From NCBI RefSeq assembly GCF_009733595.1, contig NZ_WOFH01000011.1, forward strand, positions 124,001 through 188,000: a DNA stretch of 64,000 nucleotides, in the 5' to 3' direction. The DNA is from Actinomadura litoris (GTDB taxonomy: Bacteria; Actinomycetota; Actinomycetes; Streptosporangiales; Streptosporangiaceae). The notes under the pieces are model-generated. The model saw only the letters and a list, made by a program, of their open reading frames with translations, was not told the DNA's origin and did no database searches. Both the position numbers and the translations under genes were made by a program. Of the stretch, positions 53,037-60,174 are shown one piece after another (within the stretch, counting starts at the first letter, position 1; every line of letters starts with the position of its first letter).

Positions 53037-53103
53037 GGGCCGCTGAGGGAGGCGTCCCCGGACCGGGCGGCGGGCCGGCCGCCCAGCGTGCGGGTGGTGC
53101 CCG

Positions 53104-53922
53104 TCAGCGGTGGATCGGACGGGTGAGCTTCTTGCCCTCGGTCGCGTGCACCGCGACGCAGGTGACCGCGCGGTCGCCGCGCGTCCACGACTCGGCCGTC
53201 GGGTAGTAGTAGGACGTCGCGAGGCTGCGGGCGGCGGGCTCGCGACGCATCCGCGGCGCGACGAGCCGCTTGCAGCCGGCGGACGCCTTCTGGCTCATCT
53301 CGCGCTCGCTCGGGAACAGCCCGCCGAGCTTGAAGGTGGCGAGCACCTCGCCGTCGTGCGGGCCGGTGCACGGCACGACCTTGACGCTCTCCACCTCCAC
53401 CGGGCCCTCCGAGGCCGTCGAGGTGGACGCGCCGCTGCTGTCGTTGATGCAGTCGCCGACCTTCATCTTCTTGGCGGCGACGTCCTTGGGCTTGGTGATG
53501 GAGATCTTGGGCTTGGCGCCGCCCTTGCCGTCGTCGTCGGAGCCGCCGCTGGTGGCGGAGTAGATTCCCGCCCCGATGCCGATCACCAGCCACAGGCACG
53601 ACAGGACGATGCCCGCCATGGCGAGCCCGCCGCCCTTGCCGCCCTTCTCCTTGATCTGGCGGCGCGCGATGAGGCCGAGGATGAGGCCGAGCACGCCGAG
53701 GCAGCCGAGCAGGCCGGTGACGAACGCGGCGATGGCCATGCCGTTGGTCTTGTCGTCGTTGCGCTGCTGCCCGAAGCCGGGCCCCGCGCCGGGCATGCCG
53801 GGGGCGCCGGGCGCGCCGAAGGAGGACGGCTCGCCCGGCATCGGATAAGGGGACGGCGGGGGCGGATCGATGCCCGGCTGTCCGGGTCCAGGTGGATAGG
53901 TCATGGGGAGCGACTGTCCCAT
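53104..53922 (-). CDS. DUF4190 / septum-formation-domain membrane protein
   Basis: Up to 272 residues (ATG 53922; ATG 53904 gives 266). A Pro/Gly-rich cytoplasmic N-terminus of about 55 residues precedes two helices of DUF4190 type (NGMAIAAFVTGLLGCLGVLGLILGLIARRQI and GGLAMAGIVLSCLWLVIGIGAG). The outer part has a septum-formation-like domain: VGDCIND, VVPCTGPHDGEVLATFKL and the late cysteines in AGCKRL and VTCVAV. The role is unknown beyond the domain name. An AT-rich promoter-like stretch lies at 53938-53980. Confidence 0.8.
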   Translation of the reverse strand: MGQSLPMTYPPGPGQPGIDPPPPSPYPMPGEPSSFGAPGAPGMPGAGPGFGQQRNDDKTNGMAIAAFVTGLLGCLGVLGLILGLIARRQIKEKGGKGGGLAMAGIVLSCLWLVIGIGAGIYSATSGGSDDDGKGGAKPKISITKPKDVAAKKMKVGDCINDSSGASTSTASEGPVEVESVKVVPCTGPHDGEVLATFKLGGLFPSEREMSQKASAGCKRLVAPRMRREPAARSLATSYYYPTAESWTRGDRAVTCVAVHATEGKKLTRPIHR

Positions 53923-54063
53923 ATCTCCGGCATCGCGTGATCTTTGAGACCGAAGTATGAATATTACGATTTGTTCACAGTCGCGCCCGAACCGTTGCGC
54001 ATAAGCGCAGGTTGCGCGCATGGGGAGCGCCGTGACCAGCGTGGACGCGGTGCGGCGAAAACG

Positions 54064-54705
54064 TCAGACGAGTCGCCGGGCGGCAGCCCAGCGTGACAGC
54101 TCGTGGCGGTTGGAGAGCTGGAGCTTGCGCAGCACGCTGCTGACGTGCGTCTCCACCGTCTTCACCGAGATGAACAGCTCCTTGGCGATCTCCTTGTAGG
54201 CGTAGCCGCGGGCGATCAGCCGCAGCACGTCGCGCTCCCGCTGGGTGATCTGGTCGAGCTCCGGGTCGACGGCGGGGACGTCGGTCGCGGCGAACGCGTC
54301 CAGCACGAAGCCCGCGAGCCGGGGCGAGAACACCGCGTCACCGTCCGCGACGCGGCCGATCGCGTCGGTCAGCTCCGCCCCGGAGATCGTCTTGGTCACA
54401 TAGCCCCGGGCGCCGCCCCGGACGACGCCGATCACGTCCTCCGCCGCGTCCGACACCGACAGGGCGAGGAACTTGGACGCGACGCTCCCGTGCAGGCGGC
54501 GCAGCACCTCGATGCCGCCGCCGCCCGGCAGGTGGACGTCCAGCAGCACCACGTCCGGCTGGACGGCCTTGATCACCGAGACCGCCTCGTCGACGTCGCC
54601 GGCCTCCCCGACGATCTCCACGCCGCCGCCCAGCTCCGCCTTCACACCGGTCCGGAACATCTGGTGGTCGTCGACCAGCACGACCCGCCTCAACGCCTCG
54701 CTCAC
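54064..54705 (-). CDS. NarL/LuxR-type response regulator
   Basis: 213-residue two-component regulator. The receiver domain has D12-D13, phospho-acceptor Asp56 in V-V-L-L-D-V-H-L-P, and Lys near residue 105 in YVTKT. The C-terminal LuxR HTH is complete (ITQRERDVLRLIARGYAYKEIAKELFISVKTVETHVSSVLRKLQL). The GTG start overlaps the kinase stop as GTGA (54702-54705), with AGGAG upstream. It is the cognate partner of the preceding kinase. Confidence 0.94.
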   Translation of the reverse strand: MSEALRRVVLVDDHQMFRTGVKAELGGGVEIVGEAGDVDEAVSVIKAVQPDVVLLDVHLPGGGGIEVLRRLHGSVASKFLALSVSDAAEDVIGVVRGGARGYVTKTISGAELTDAIGRVADGDAVFSPRLAGFVLDAFAATDVPAVDPELDQITQRERDVLRLIARGYAYKEIAKELFISVKTVETHVSSVLRKLQLSNRHELSRWAAARRLV

Positions 54706-55955
54706 GATCTCCTGATCTCCAAACGCACCTCGGTGCCCTCGCCCGGCGCGGTCCGGACGGTCGCCTTGCCGCCGTTGCGCTCCATACGTCCGATGATGGA
54801 CCCCCGGACGCCCATCCTGTCCTCCGGGACCTGGTCGAGGTCGAAGCCCTTGCCCCGGTCGCGGACGAAGATGGCGATCTCCTCGCCCGCCACCTCCGCG
54901 TAGACCGACACCGACGGCGCCTCCGCGTACTTGGCGGCGTTCACCATCGCCTCCCGCGCGGCCTGCAGCGCCGCGCCGAGCCGCTCGTCCAGCACGGTGT
55001 CGCCGACGCAGACGACCTCGATCGGCACGCCGTGGTCGTCCTCGACCTCGCCCGCCGCCTCCCGGATCGCGGCGGCGAAGGTCTGGTCGGGGTCGGCGCG
55101 CGGCTGGTAGAGCCACGTGCGCAGCGTCCGCTCCTGGGACCGCGCGAGCCGCTGCACCTCGCGGGGATCGGCCGCGTTCCGCTGGATGAGCGTCAACGTG
55201 TGCAGGACGGAGTCGTGGATGTGCGCGGCGAGTTCCGCGCGCTCCTGGGAGCGGATGCGCTCGTGCCGTTCCGCGTCCAGGTCCTGCCAGAGCCGCACCA
55301 CCCACGGCGTGACGATCACCGCGACGCCGGTGAGGATGATCAGCATGGCGATGACGACCGAGCGCGCCTGCCCCGCGTCCACCTTCTGCGCCACGACACC
55401 GCCGATGCCGCCGACGACCAGCAGCAGGCCGACCAGGCTGCGCAGCCACCGCTGGCGCAGCGGCAGCACCCAGCGCTGCCGCTGGTCGCGGTCGGCCTGC
55501 TGCCACAGGATCGCCGCGCCGACGCCGCCGACGATGAACGGCCACAGCGCCAGCTTCACGATCCCGACCCCGAGCGGCAGCGCCGCCAGCCCGATCGTGA
55601 GCGCGCTGTAGGCGAGGAGCTTGCCCCAGTCGCGGCCGCGCCTGCCCTGGCCGCCGGCCCCCGGCTCGGTGTCCGGATCCCGGCGCGGGACCAGCACCCA
55701 GAACGCGGTGTAGGCGGCGACGCCGAGCCCGCTCGCCGTCGTCAGCGCGACGAACGCGAGCCGGACGATCAGCACGTCCACGCCGAGGTGGTCGGCGAGC
55801 CCGCGGCACACCCCGGCCACGAGCCGGCCGCGCACGGCCCGCTCCAGCCTCGGGCGCGGCTCGTCCTTCTTCCTGGTCGGGGGCGTCTGGTCCGCCGGGG
55901 CGCGCGGATCGGCGCCGCGGCCGTCCGAACCGGCCCCGCCGCTCACCGCCGCCAT
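54702..55955 (-). CDS. sensor histidine kinase with N-terminal PspC domain
   Basis: 417 residues. A PspC domain (RLERAVRGRLVAGVCRGLADHLGVDVLIVRLAFVALTT, about 35-95) sits with the first helix, then about four more membrane helices. The cytoplasmic HisKA_3 dimerisation domain has phospho-accepting His247 in A-H-I-H-D-S-V-L-H-T-L, and the HATPase domain has the N-box EAMVNAAKYA and GKGFD. It is a cell-envelope stress type of sensor, similar in plan to actinobacterial PspC kinases and to LiaS/VraS. It is divergent from a PspC/LiaF-like protein, which probably modulates it. Confidence 0.93.
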   Translation of the reverse strand: MAAVSGGAGSDGRGADPRAPADQTPPTRKKDEPRPRLERAVRGRLVAGVCRGLADHLGVDVLIVRLAFVALTTASGLGVAAYTAFWVLVPRRDPDTEPGAGGQGRRGRDWGKLLAYSALTIGLAALPLGVGIVKLALWPFIVGGVGAAILWQQADRDQRQRWVLPLRQRWLRSLVGLLLVVGGIGGVVAQKVDAGQARSVVIAMLIILTGVAVIVTPWVVRLWQDLDAERHERIRSQERAELAAHIHDSVLHTLTLIQRNAADPREVQRLARSQERTLRTWLYQPRADPDQTFAAAIREAAGEVEDDHGVPIEVVCVGDTVLDERLGAALQAAREAMVNAAKYAEAPSVSVYAEVAGEEIAIFVRDRGKGFDLDQVPEDRMGVRGSIIGRMERNGGKATVRTAPGEGTEVRLEIRRS

Positions 55956-56011
55956 GATTCCTCGCGATCCCCCACGTCACCGATCGTCACACGCCGACCT
56001 CCCACCCCGCA

Positions 56012-56060
56012 TCAGGGAACCTCCCCCGGTTCCGGCTCAGGGTCGGGTCAGGGACCTCCC
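56012..56060. promoter_or_regulatory. repeated TCAGGGA(A)CCTCCC motif between the kinase and PspC genes
   Basis: TCAGGGAACCTCCC (56012-56025) and TCAGGGACCTCCC (56048-56060) occur 36 bases apart, same orientation, in the 135-base divergent promoter region. Each half is a near-palindrome (GGGA/CCTCCC). They could be binding sites of the adjacent response regulator; this is not proven. Confidence 0.4.
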
Positions 56061-56090
56061 GGATACCGCGCGGAGCGGCCGGACGCCACG

Positions 56091-57374
56091 ATGGTGACCA
56101 TGGGCGAGGAGCAGAACCAGACCACGGGCGGGGCGCACGCCGCCGGACCGGCGGGACAGCTCGGCTACCTGCGGCTCGCACGCGACCCGCAGCGGCGCGT
56201 GCTGGCCGGGGTGTGCACCGGGCTCGGCCGCCACACCGGCATCGACCCGGTCGTGTACCGGGTCGGGTTCGGGATCCTCGTCCTCGCGCACGGGCAGGGG
56301 ATCATCCTCTACGTCGTGGCGGCACTGCTGATGCCGGGCTCTCCCGGCACGTCGTCGCCGATCGAGCAGGTGTTCCGGCGCTGGTTCGACGCCGCGGCCG
56401 TGCTGACGATCCTCGGCGCGCTGCTGTGCGTCGGCGTCGCGGGCAGCCTGTTCGGCGGCGTGTCCTCGGACGCGATCGCGCTCGTGGTGGTATTCGGGCT
56501 GGTGCTGCTGGTCTCGCACGCCCGGGGGGTGGACCTCGTCTCGGTCGCGCGGTCGGTCCCGGAGCGGTTCGCGGGGCATCCGCCCGAGACGTCCGCCTTC
56601 TCGCAGGACCGGGGCGCCGCGTCCGGGACGGGCGGCGGCCTGCCCGAGGGCATGATCGACCTGGCCGACTACGGCCGCTCCTCCTCGGCCACGTCCGTCG
56701 ACGACACGCCCTACGCCCCGCCCGTCCGGCCCGCGCCCGCTCCCGCGCCGAAGCCGGAGCGGGGCACCTCACCGGTCGCGTCGATCACGCTGCTGGCCGC
56801 GATGGCGGCGGGCGCCGCGATGATCCCCGTCGCGCGCACCTACCCGGCGCCCGACTCCTGGCTCATCGTCATGGCGCCCGCGCTCGCGGTGATCGGCTTC
56901 GGCCTGGTCCTGGGCGGCTGGCTGCGGACGCGCGGGCTCGCCACCGCCGGGACCGTGCTCACGCTGGCGCTGCTCACCACGTCCGCCGCCGCCGAGGTGC
57001 CCCGGCACGCCAAGTACGGCGAGGTGGAGTGGCGCCCGTCCGACGCGAGCCAGACCAACCAGGAGTACAAGGTCGGCGCCGGGCGGGGCACGCTCGACCT
57101 GACCGCGCTCCCGGTCGTCCCCGGCCAGAGCATCACGATCAACGCCGGTGTCACGTTCGGGGAGCTGCGGGTCACGCTCCCGCGCGGCGCCCGCGTCCGG
57201 CTGGACGCCCGGATCAGCCTCGGCGACCTGCGCGTCGAACTCCACACCACCAGCGGCCCGAACGCCAAGGTGAAGCGGGTGCTGGAGCCCGAGGGACCGG
57301 CCGTCGCGAACCCGCCGGAGATCATCCTGCGCATCCGTGGCAGGATCGGCGACGTGGAGGTGTCCCGTGTCTGA
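56091..57374 (+). CDS. PspC-domain membrane protein with LiaF-like C-terminal domain
   Basis: 427 residues (ATG 56091; in-frame ATG 56100 is an alternative). The N-terminal PspC domain (LRLARDPQRRVLAGVCTGLGRHTGIDPVVYRVGFGILVLA) is followed by about five further helices and a Pro-rich linker (about 190-225). The C-terminal 110 residues are beta-rich (INAGVTFGELRVTLPRGARV, LDARISLGDLRVEL, IRGRIGDVEVSRV), resembling the toast-rack/LiaF C-terminal domain. LiaF proteins inhibit their LiaS kinase, so the divergent kinase is a likely partner. Confidence 0.88.
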   Translation: MVTMGEEQNQTTGGAHAAGPAGQLGYLRLARDPQRRVLAGVCTGLGRHTGIDPVVYRVGFGILVLAHGQGIILYVVAALLMPGSPGTSSPIEQVFRRWFDAAAVLTILGALLCVGVAGSLFGGVSSDAIALVVVFGLVLLVSHARGVDLVSVARSVPERFAGHPPETSAFSQDRGAASGTGGGLPEGMIDLADYGRSSSATSVDDTPYAPPVRPAPAPAPKPERGTSPVASITLLAAMAAGAAMIPVARTYPAPDSWLIVMAPALAVIGFGLVLGGWLRTRGLATAGTVLTLALLTTSAAAEVPRHAKYGEVEWRPSDASQTNQEYKVGAGRGTLDLTALPVVPGQSITINAGVTFGELRVTLPRGARVRLDARISLGDLRVELHTTSGPNAKVKRVLEPEGPAVANPPEIILRIRGRIGDVEVSRV

Positions 57375-57594
57375 CGGCCCCCGGGACCGCCGTCCCGCCC
57401 GCCGCCGGTTCGACCCGGCGGGCCCGGTCTCCGGCGTGTTCTTCCTGGCCCTCGCCGGGATCTTCCTCGCCGACGGGCTCTCCGACGACTCCGTGCTGCC
57501 CGCCGCGACGCTGATCCCGGTCGTCCTGATCGGCCTCGCGCTGGTCGGCACCGTCCGCATCATCACCCGGGGACGCCGCCGAAACCTCCGCTGA
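57367..57594 (+). CDS. small two-helix membrane protein
   Basis: 75 residues from GTG 57367, overlapping the PspC gene by eight bases. An Arg-rich N-terminus is followed by two helices (VSGVFFLALAGIFLADGL and LIPVVLIGLALVGTVRII) and a basic tail. By coupling it belongs to the envelope-stress group. No specific family was recognised. Confidence 0.75.
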   Translation: MSDGPRDRRPARRRFDPAGPVSGVFFLALAGIFLADGLSDDSVLPAATLIPVVLIGLALVGTVRIITRGRRRNLR

Positions 57595-57686
57595 AAACGG
57601 CCGCCATCGCCTATTCCCGACCATTGTGATATAGATCATGATGGTGATCGGGAACCCCCGGTCCGTCCCCGTCGTTGAAGCAACCC

Positions 57687-57773
57687 GTGAAGTTCTCCGA
57701 GAAGAGCGTTCTGCTCGTGGCCCGGCTGCACGTCGACCTGTGCCGCCTGGCCAGCGTGCTGTGTCACGCGTGA
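57687..57773 (+). CDS. cysteine-containing leader peptide (28 codons)
   Basis: GTG-started mini-ORF ending TGA. The C-terminal half HVDLCRLASVLC fits the actinobacterial attenuation-leader pattern (R/L-H-V-D-L-x-R-x-x-S-x-L/M-C), in which ribosome stalling at cysteine codons controls downstream sulfur genes in mycobacteria and relatives. Two cysteine codons lie at positions 19 and 26. It starts 245 bases upstream of the symporter. The ribosome site is weak (GAAG). Confidence 0.7.
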   Translation: MKFSEKSVLLVARLHVDLCRLASVLCHA

Positions 57774-57881
57774 GCAGCCGTCCCCACTGACGGCCGTCCA
57801 GGCCGGGTCAGGCCCGGCCAACGGGAGGCCGTCGTCCTCCCCGTCCGCCTCCCGCCTCTCTTCTCCCTTCCATCCTCTCGC

Positions 57882-57911
57882 CGCCGCGCCCTGCCCACGG
57901 CCGGCGCGGCG
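57882..57911 (+). promoter_or_regulatory. stem-loop just upstream of the symporter ribosome site
   Basis: Perfect 9-bp stem CGCCGCGCC / GGCGCGGCG with a 12-base loop, ending ten bases before GGAG. Together with GCCGGG/GGCCCGGC pairings around 57810-57826 it could form alternative structures that depend on translation of the leader ORF. Confidence 0.5.
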
Positions 57912-57931
57912 ACCGCGCCTGGAGACCTTCA

Positions 57932-59272
57932 ATGAACCTACGTGTCTGGAAATGGCAGTTCTGGCAGCAGATCGTGCTGTCCCTCGTCCTCGGTGTGGCC
58001 GTCGGCGCGCTGATCCACAACCTCACCGACGACGGCCAGGCGACCGCCGAGGACTGGCTCGACCCGTTCGGCGACGTCTACGTCAGCCTGCTCAAGATCG
58101 TCGTCGTCCCGCTGGTGTTCGCCGCGATCGTGGTGAGCGTCGGGCGGCTGCGCAACGTCGGCAGCGTCGCCCGCCTCACCGGCAAGACCCTCGGCTGGTT
58201 CGTGGTGACCTCCGCGATCGCCACCGCCATCGGCCTGGCCGTCGCCCTGATCATCAAGCCGGGCAAGGGCCTCGGGAAGCTGGCGAACGAGTCGACCGAG
58301 ACCGACCCCGTCACCTGGACGCAGGTCCTGCACAACCTGTTCCCGTCCAACATCATCAAGGCGATGGGCGACGGCAACGTCCTCGGCGTGGTGACCTTCG
58401 CGGTGCTGTTCGGCGCCGCCCTGGTCGCGATCGGCGAACGCGGCGAACGCATCACCGGCATCATCGACGACCTCTACCTGGTCATGCAGAAGGCCGTGTG
58501 GTGGGTCGTCCGCCTCACCCCGATCGGGTCGTTCTTCCTGATCGGCTCGGTGGTGGCCACCTACGGCCCGAGCTCGCTGGAGCCGCTCGCCAAGTTCACC
58601 GGCGCGATCTACCTCGCCGTGGCCATCATGCTGCTGCTCGGCTACCCGATCCTCCTCCAGGTCTTCGGCCGGGTGAACCCGCTGAAGTTCCTGCGCAACT
58701 CCTGGCCGGCGATCGAGTTCGCCTTCGTCTCCTCCTCCTCGATCGCGACGCTGCCGATCGCCCAGCGGGTCTCGATCGAGCGCAACGGCGTCCAGCCCGA
58801 GTACGCCAACTTCGCCCAGCCGCTCGGCGCGACGATCAAGTTCGACGGCTGCGGCGCGATCTACCCGGCGGTCGCGGCGGTCTTCGTCGCCCAGTACACC
58901 GGCGTCAGCCTCGGCATCGCCGACTACGCCCTGATCGCCCTGGCCGCCGTGATCGGCCAGCTCGGCACCGGCGGCACCCCCGGCCCGGCCCTGGTCGCGC
59001 TGACCCTGACCCTGACCACCGTGGGCCTCCCGCTCCAGGCGGTCGGCTACCTCATCGCGATCGACAAGGTCATCGACATGGCCCGGACGGCGCTGAACGT
59101 CACCGGCCAGCTCACCGTCCCCGTCCTGGTGGCGAAGTCCGAGGGCCTGCTGAACGAGGAGATCTTCAACTCCAAGCCCGTCGAACTCACCTCGACCGAC
59201 GCCGACGAGACCCGCGACCACGACCGCGAGCGCCCCCGCCGCGAGCCGCCCCCCGAACCGGCCCCGGCCTGA
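57932..59272 (+). CDS. DAACS-family dicarboxylate/amino acid:cation symporter, possibly for cystine
   Basis: 446-residue secondary transporter of the glutamate/dicarboxylate/cystine (GltP-DctA-TcyP) family, with about eight helices and two hairpin loops. The serine-rich hairpin is FVSSSSIATLPIA. The usual N-M-D-G-T binding motif is replaced by K-F-D-G-C-G-A-I-Y-P, and helix 8 has DMARTALNVTGQLTV. The C-terminal 40 residues are charged and proline-rich. GGAG lies seven bases before ATG 57932. The cysteine leader and the altered motif point to L-cystine or another sulfur substrate rather than C4-dicarboxylates; that specificity is inferred. Confidence 0.9.
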   Translation: MNLRVWKWQFWQQIVLSLVLGVAVGALIHNLTDDGQATAEDWLDPFGDVYVSLLKIVVVPLVFAAIVVSVGRLRNVGSVARLTGKTLGWFVVTSAIATAIGLAVALIIKPGKGLGKLANESTETDPVTWTQVLHNLFPSNIIKAMGDGNVLGVVTFAVLFGAALVAIGERGERITGIIDDLYLVMQKAVWWVVRLTPIGSFFLIGSVVATYGPSSLEPLAKFTGAIYLAVAIMLLLGYPILLQVFGRVNPLKFLRNSWPAIEFAFVSSSSIATLPIAQRVSIERNGVQPEYANFAQPLGATIKFDGCGAIYPAVAAVFVAQYTGVSLGIADYALIALAAVIGQLGTGGTPGPALVALTLTLTTVGLPLQAVGYLIAIDKVIDMARTALNVTGQLTVPVLVAKSEGLLNEEIFNSKPVELTSTDADETRDHDRERPRREPPPEPAPA

Positions 59273-59282
59273 CCCACCAGAG

Positions 59283-59308
59283 GCGCCCCTCCCAAAAGGG
59301 AGGGGCGC
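59283..59308 (+). terminator. intrinsic terminator of the symporter gene
   Basis: Perfect 11-bp stem GCGCCCCTCCC / GGGAGGGGCGC with an AAAA loop, followed by TCTTCTTT. It starts 10 bases after the stop codon. Best rho-independent terminator in the window. Confidence 0.92.
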
Positions 59309-59324
59309 TCTTCTTTGGGCCGGA

Positions 59325-59372
59325 GGCCGCGCGGCTCCTATGCGCTGGGGCCGCGCGGTTTCCTATGCGTGG
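59325..59372. repeat. 24-bp imperfect tandem duplication
   Basis: GGCCGCGCGG-CTCCTATGCG occurs twice (59325-59348, 59349-59372), with a small indel in each unit. Confidence 0.75.
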
Positions 59373-59417
59373 GAGGGTCGCGCCACGACTCCAACCGTCA
59401 CGCGAGCGCGTAGCTGA

Positions 59418-59526
59418 CCGGTGGGGGCGAAGCCGAAGGCGAGCCCCCACCGGGAAGATCGCGAAGCGATGCCGCGCTCGCCAAAGGCGCGGTCAAGGTG
59501 CGAGCCGCCAGGCGAGCGCCTTGGGC
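59418..59526. repeat. dispersed hairpin/CTCGCCTGGCGGCTCGC element
   Basis: An 11-bp stem CCGGTGGGGGC / GCCCCCACCGG (59418-59453) is followed by AAGATCGCGAAGCGATGCCGC and, at about 59503-59519, GCGAGCCGCCAGGCGAG, the complement of the core found at 28.0-28.3 kb and 30.57 kb. Same family as the repeats around folD, in reverse orientation. Confidence 0.75.
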
Positions 59527-59533
59527 CGTGACT

Positions 59534-59935
59534 TCATGAACACAGTGTGACGGCGTAGGCGGGGCCGGGGTTGGTGAAGGCGCGGGCTCCGCCGCCGTGG
59601 ACGCGGACGCGGTTGGCGCGCAGGGGGCGTTCGGTCACGCCGTCCGGGGTGATGACGACCTCGGCCAGCTCACCCGCGACCAGCGTGCTGACCTGGTGGT
59701 GCACCTCGTCGCGGCGGCCGGGCGGCCAGGTCGTGAGCCAGACGCGGGCGCCGTCGGCCTCCTCCAGCACGACGGTGACGGGCACCGGGCCGAAGGCGGC
59801 CAGCCGCCACCACGTCTCGGGCCGTGCCGCGAGGTCGTGGACGCGTGCCGCGAGCCGCCCGACGGTGGGCGGGCGGGTGATGATCGTGCGTCCGTGCGGG
59901 TCTTCCTGACCACGCATGGTGAGGTCGGGAACCAT
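59534..59935 (-). CDS. cupin of cysteine-dioxygenase type, degenerate metal site
   Basis: 133-residue single cupin from ATG 59935, which has AAGGA about six bases upstream; the longer open frame is unsupported. The layout matches short actinobacterial cysteine-dioxygenase-like proteins: ARPETWWRLAAFGPVPVTVVLE, WLTTWPPG, VAGELAEVVI, RPLRANRVRVHG and a final N-P-G-P-A-Y-A-V-T-L strand. The expected H-x-H pair is replaced by V-H-H-Q and the last histidine is not in its usual place, so catalysis may be lost or changed. It lies beyond the terminator of the leader-controlled symporter, on the opposite strand. Confidence 0.7.
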   Translation of the reverse strand: MVPDLTMRGQEDPHGRTIITRPPTVGRLAARVHDLAARPETWWRLAAFGPVPVTVVLEEADGARVWLTTWPPGRRDEVHHQVSTLVAGELAEVVITPDGVTERPLRANRVRVHGGGARAFTNPGPAYAVTLCS

Positions 59936-60174
59936 GTTCGTCCTTCGGTGTGGGCCGGATCCTGGGAGGGAGATCAGCGACACGAAGGACACAGCGCGCT
60001 GGCCACGCGGCGGAGCGCCACGGGCCCGTTCAGAGAGACTCGCGCTGGCATGCGTCAAGGCAACACTCGTGACCGAGCGTTGTCAAGTCGATCGCACGAG
60101 TTCATCGCCCGTCCACCATCGCGCCGTCGCGAACCGCGAGCATGCGCGCAGAGATCAACGGAACGGAGTGGCCC
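59936..60174. other. divergent intergenic region, cupin / phoD
   Basis: 239 bases with no gene. The phoD ribosome site (GGAG, 60165-60168) lies at the right end. I searched for, and did not see, a clear direct-repeat PHO box of the GTTCACC type. Confidence 0.4.

Larger units (their letters stand above)
57595..57931. other. leader region of the DAACS symporter gene
   Basis: 337 bases containing the 28-codon leader ORF, several GC-rich inverted repeats and a pyrimidine-rich stretch (57839-57879), then the symporter ribosome site GGAG at 57921. The AT-rich patch at 57620-57650 (GATATAGATCATGATGG) is the likely promoter area. Confidence 0.5.

Noticed and set aside
59936..60174. PHO box upstream of the PhoD-like gene
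   Set aside because: No pair of GTTCACC-like direct repeats at 11-base spacing was found.
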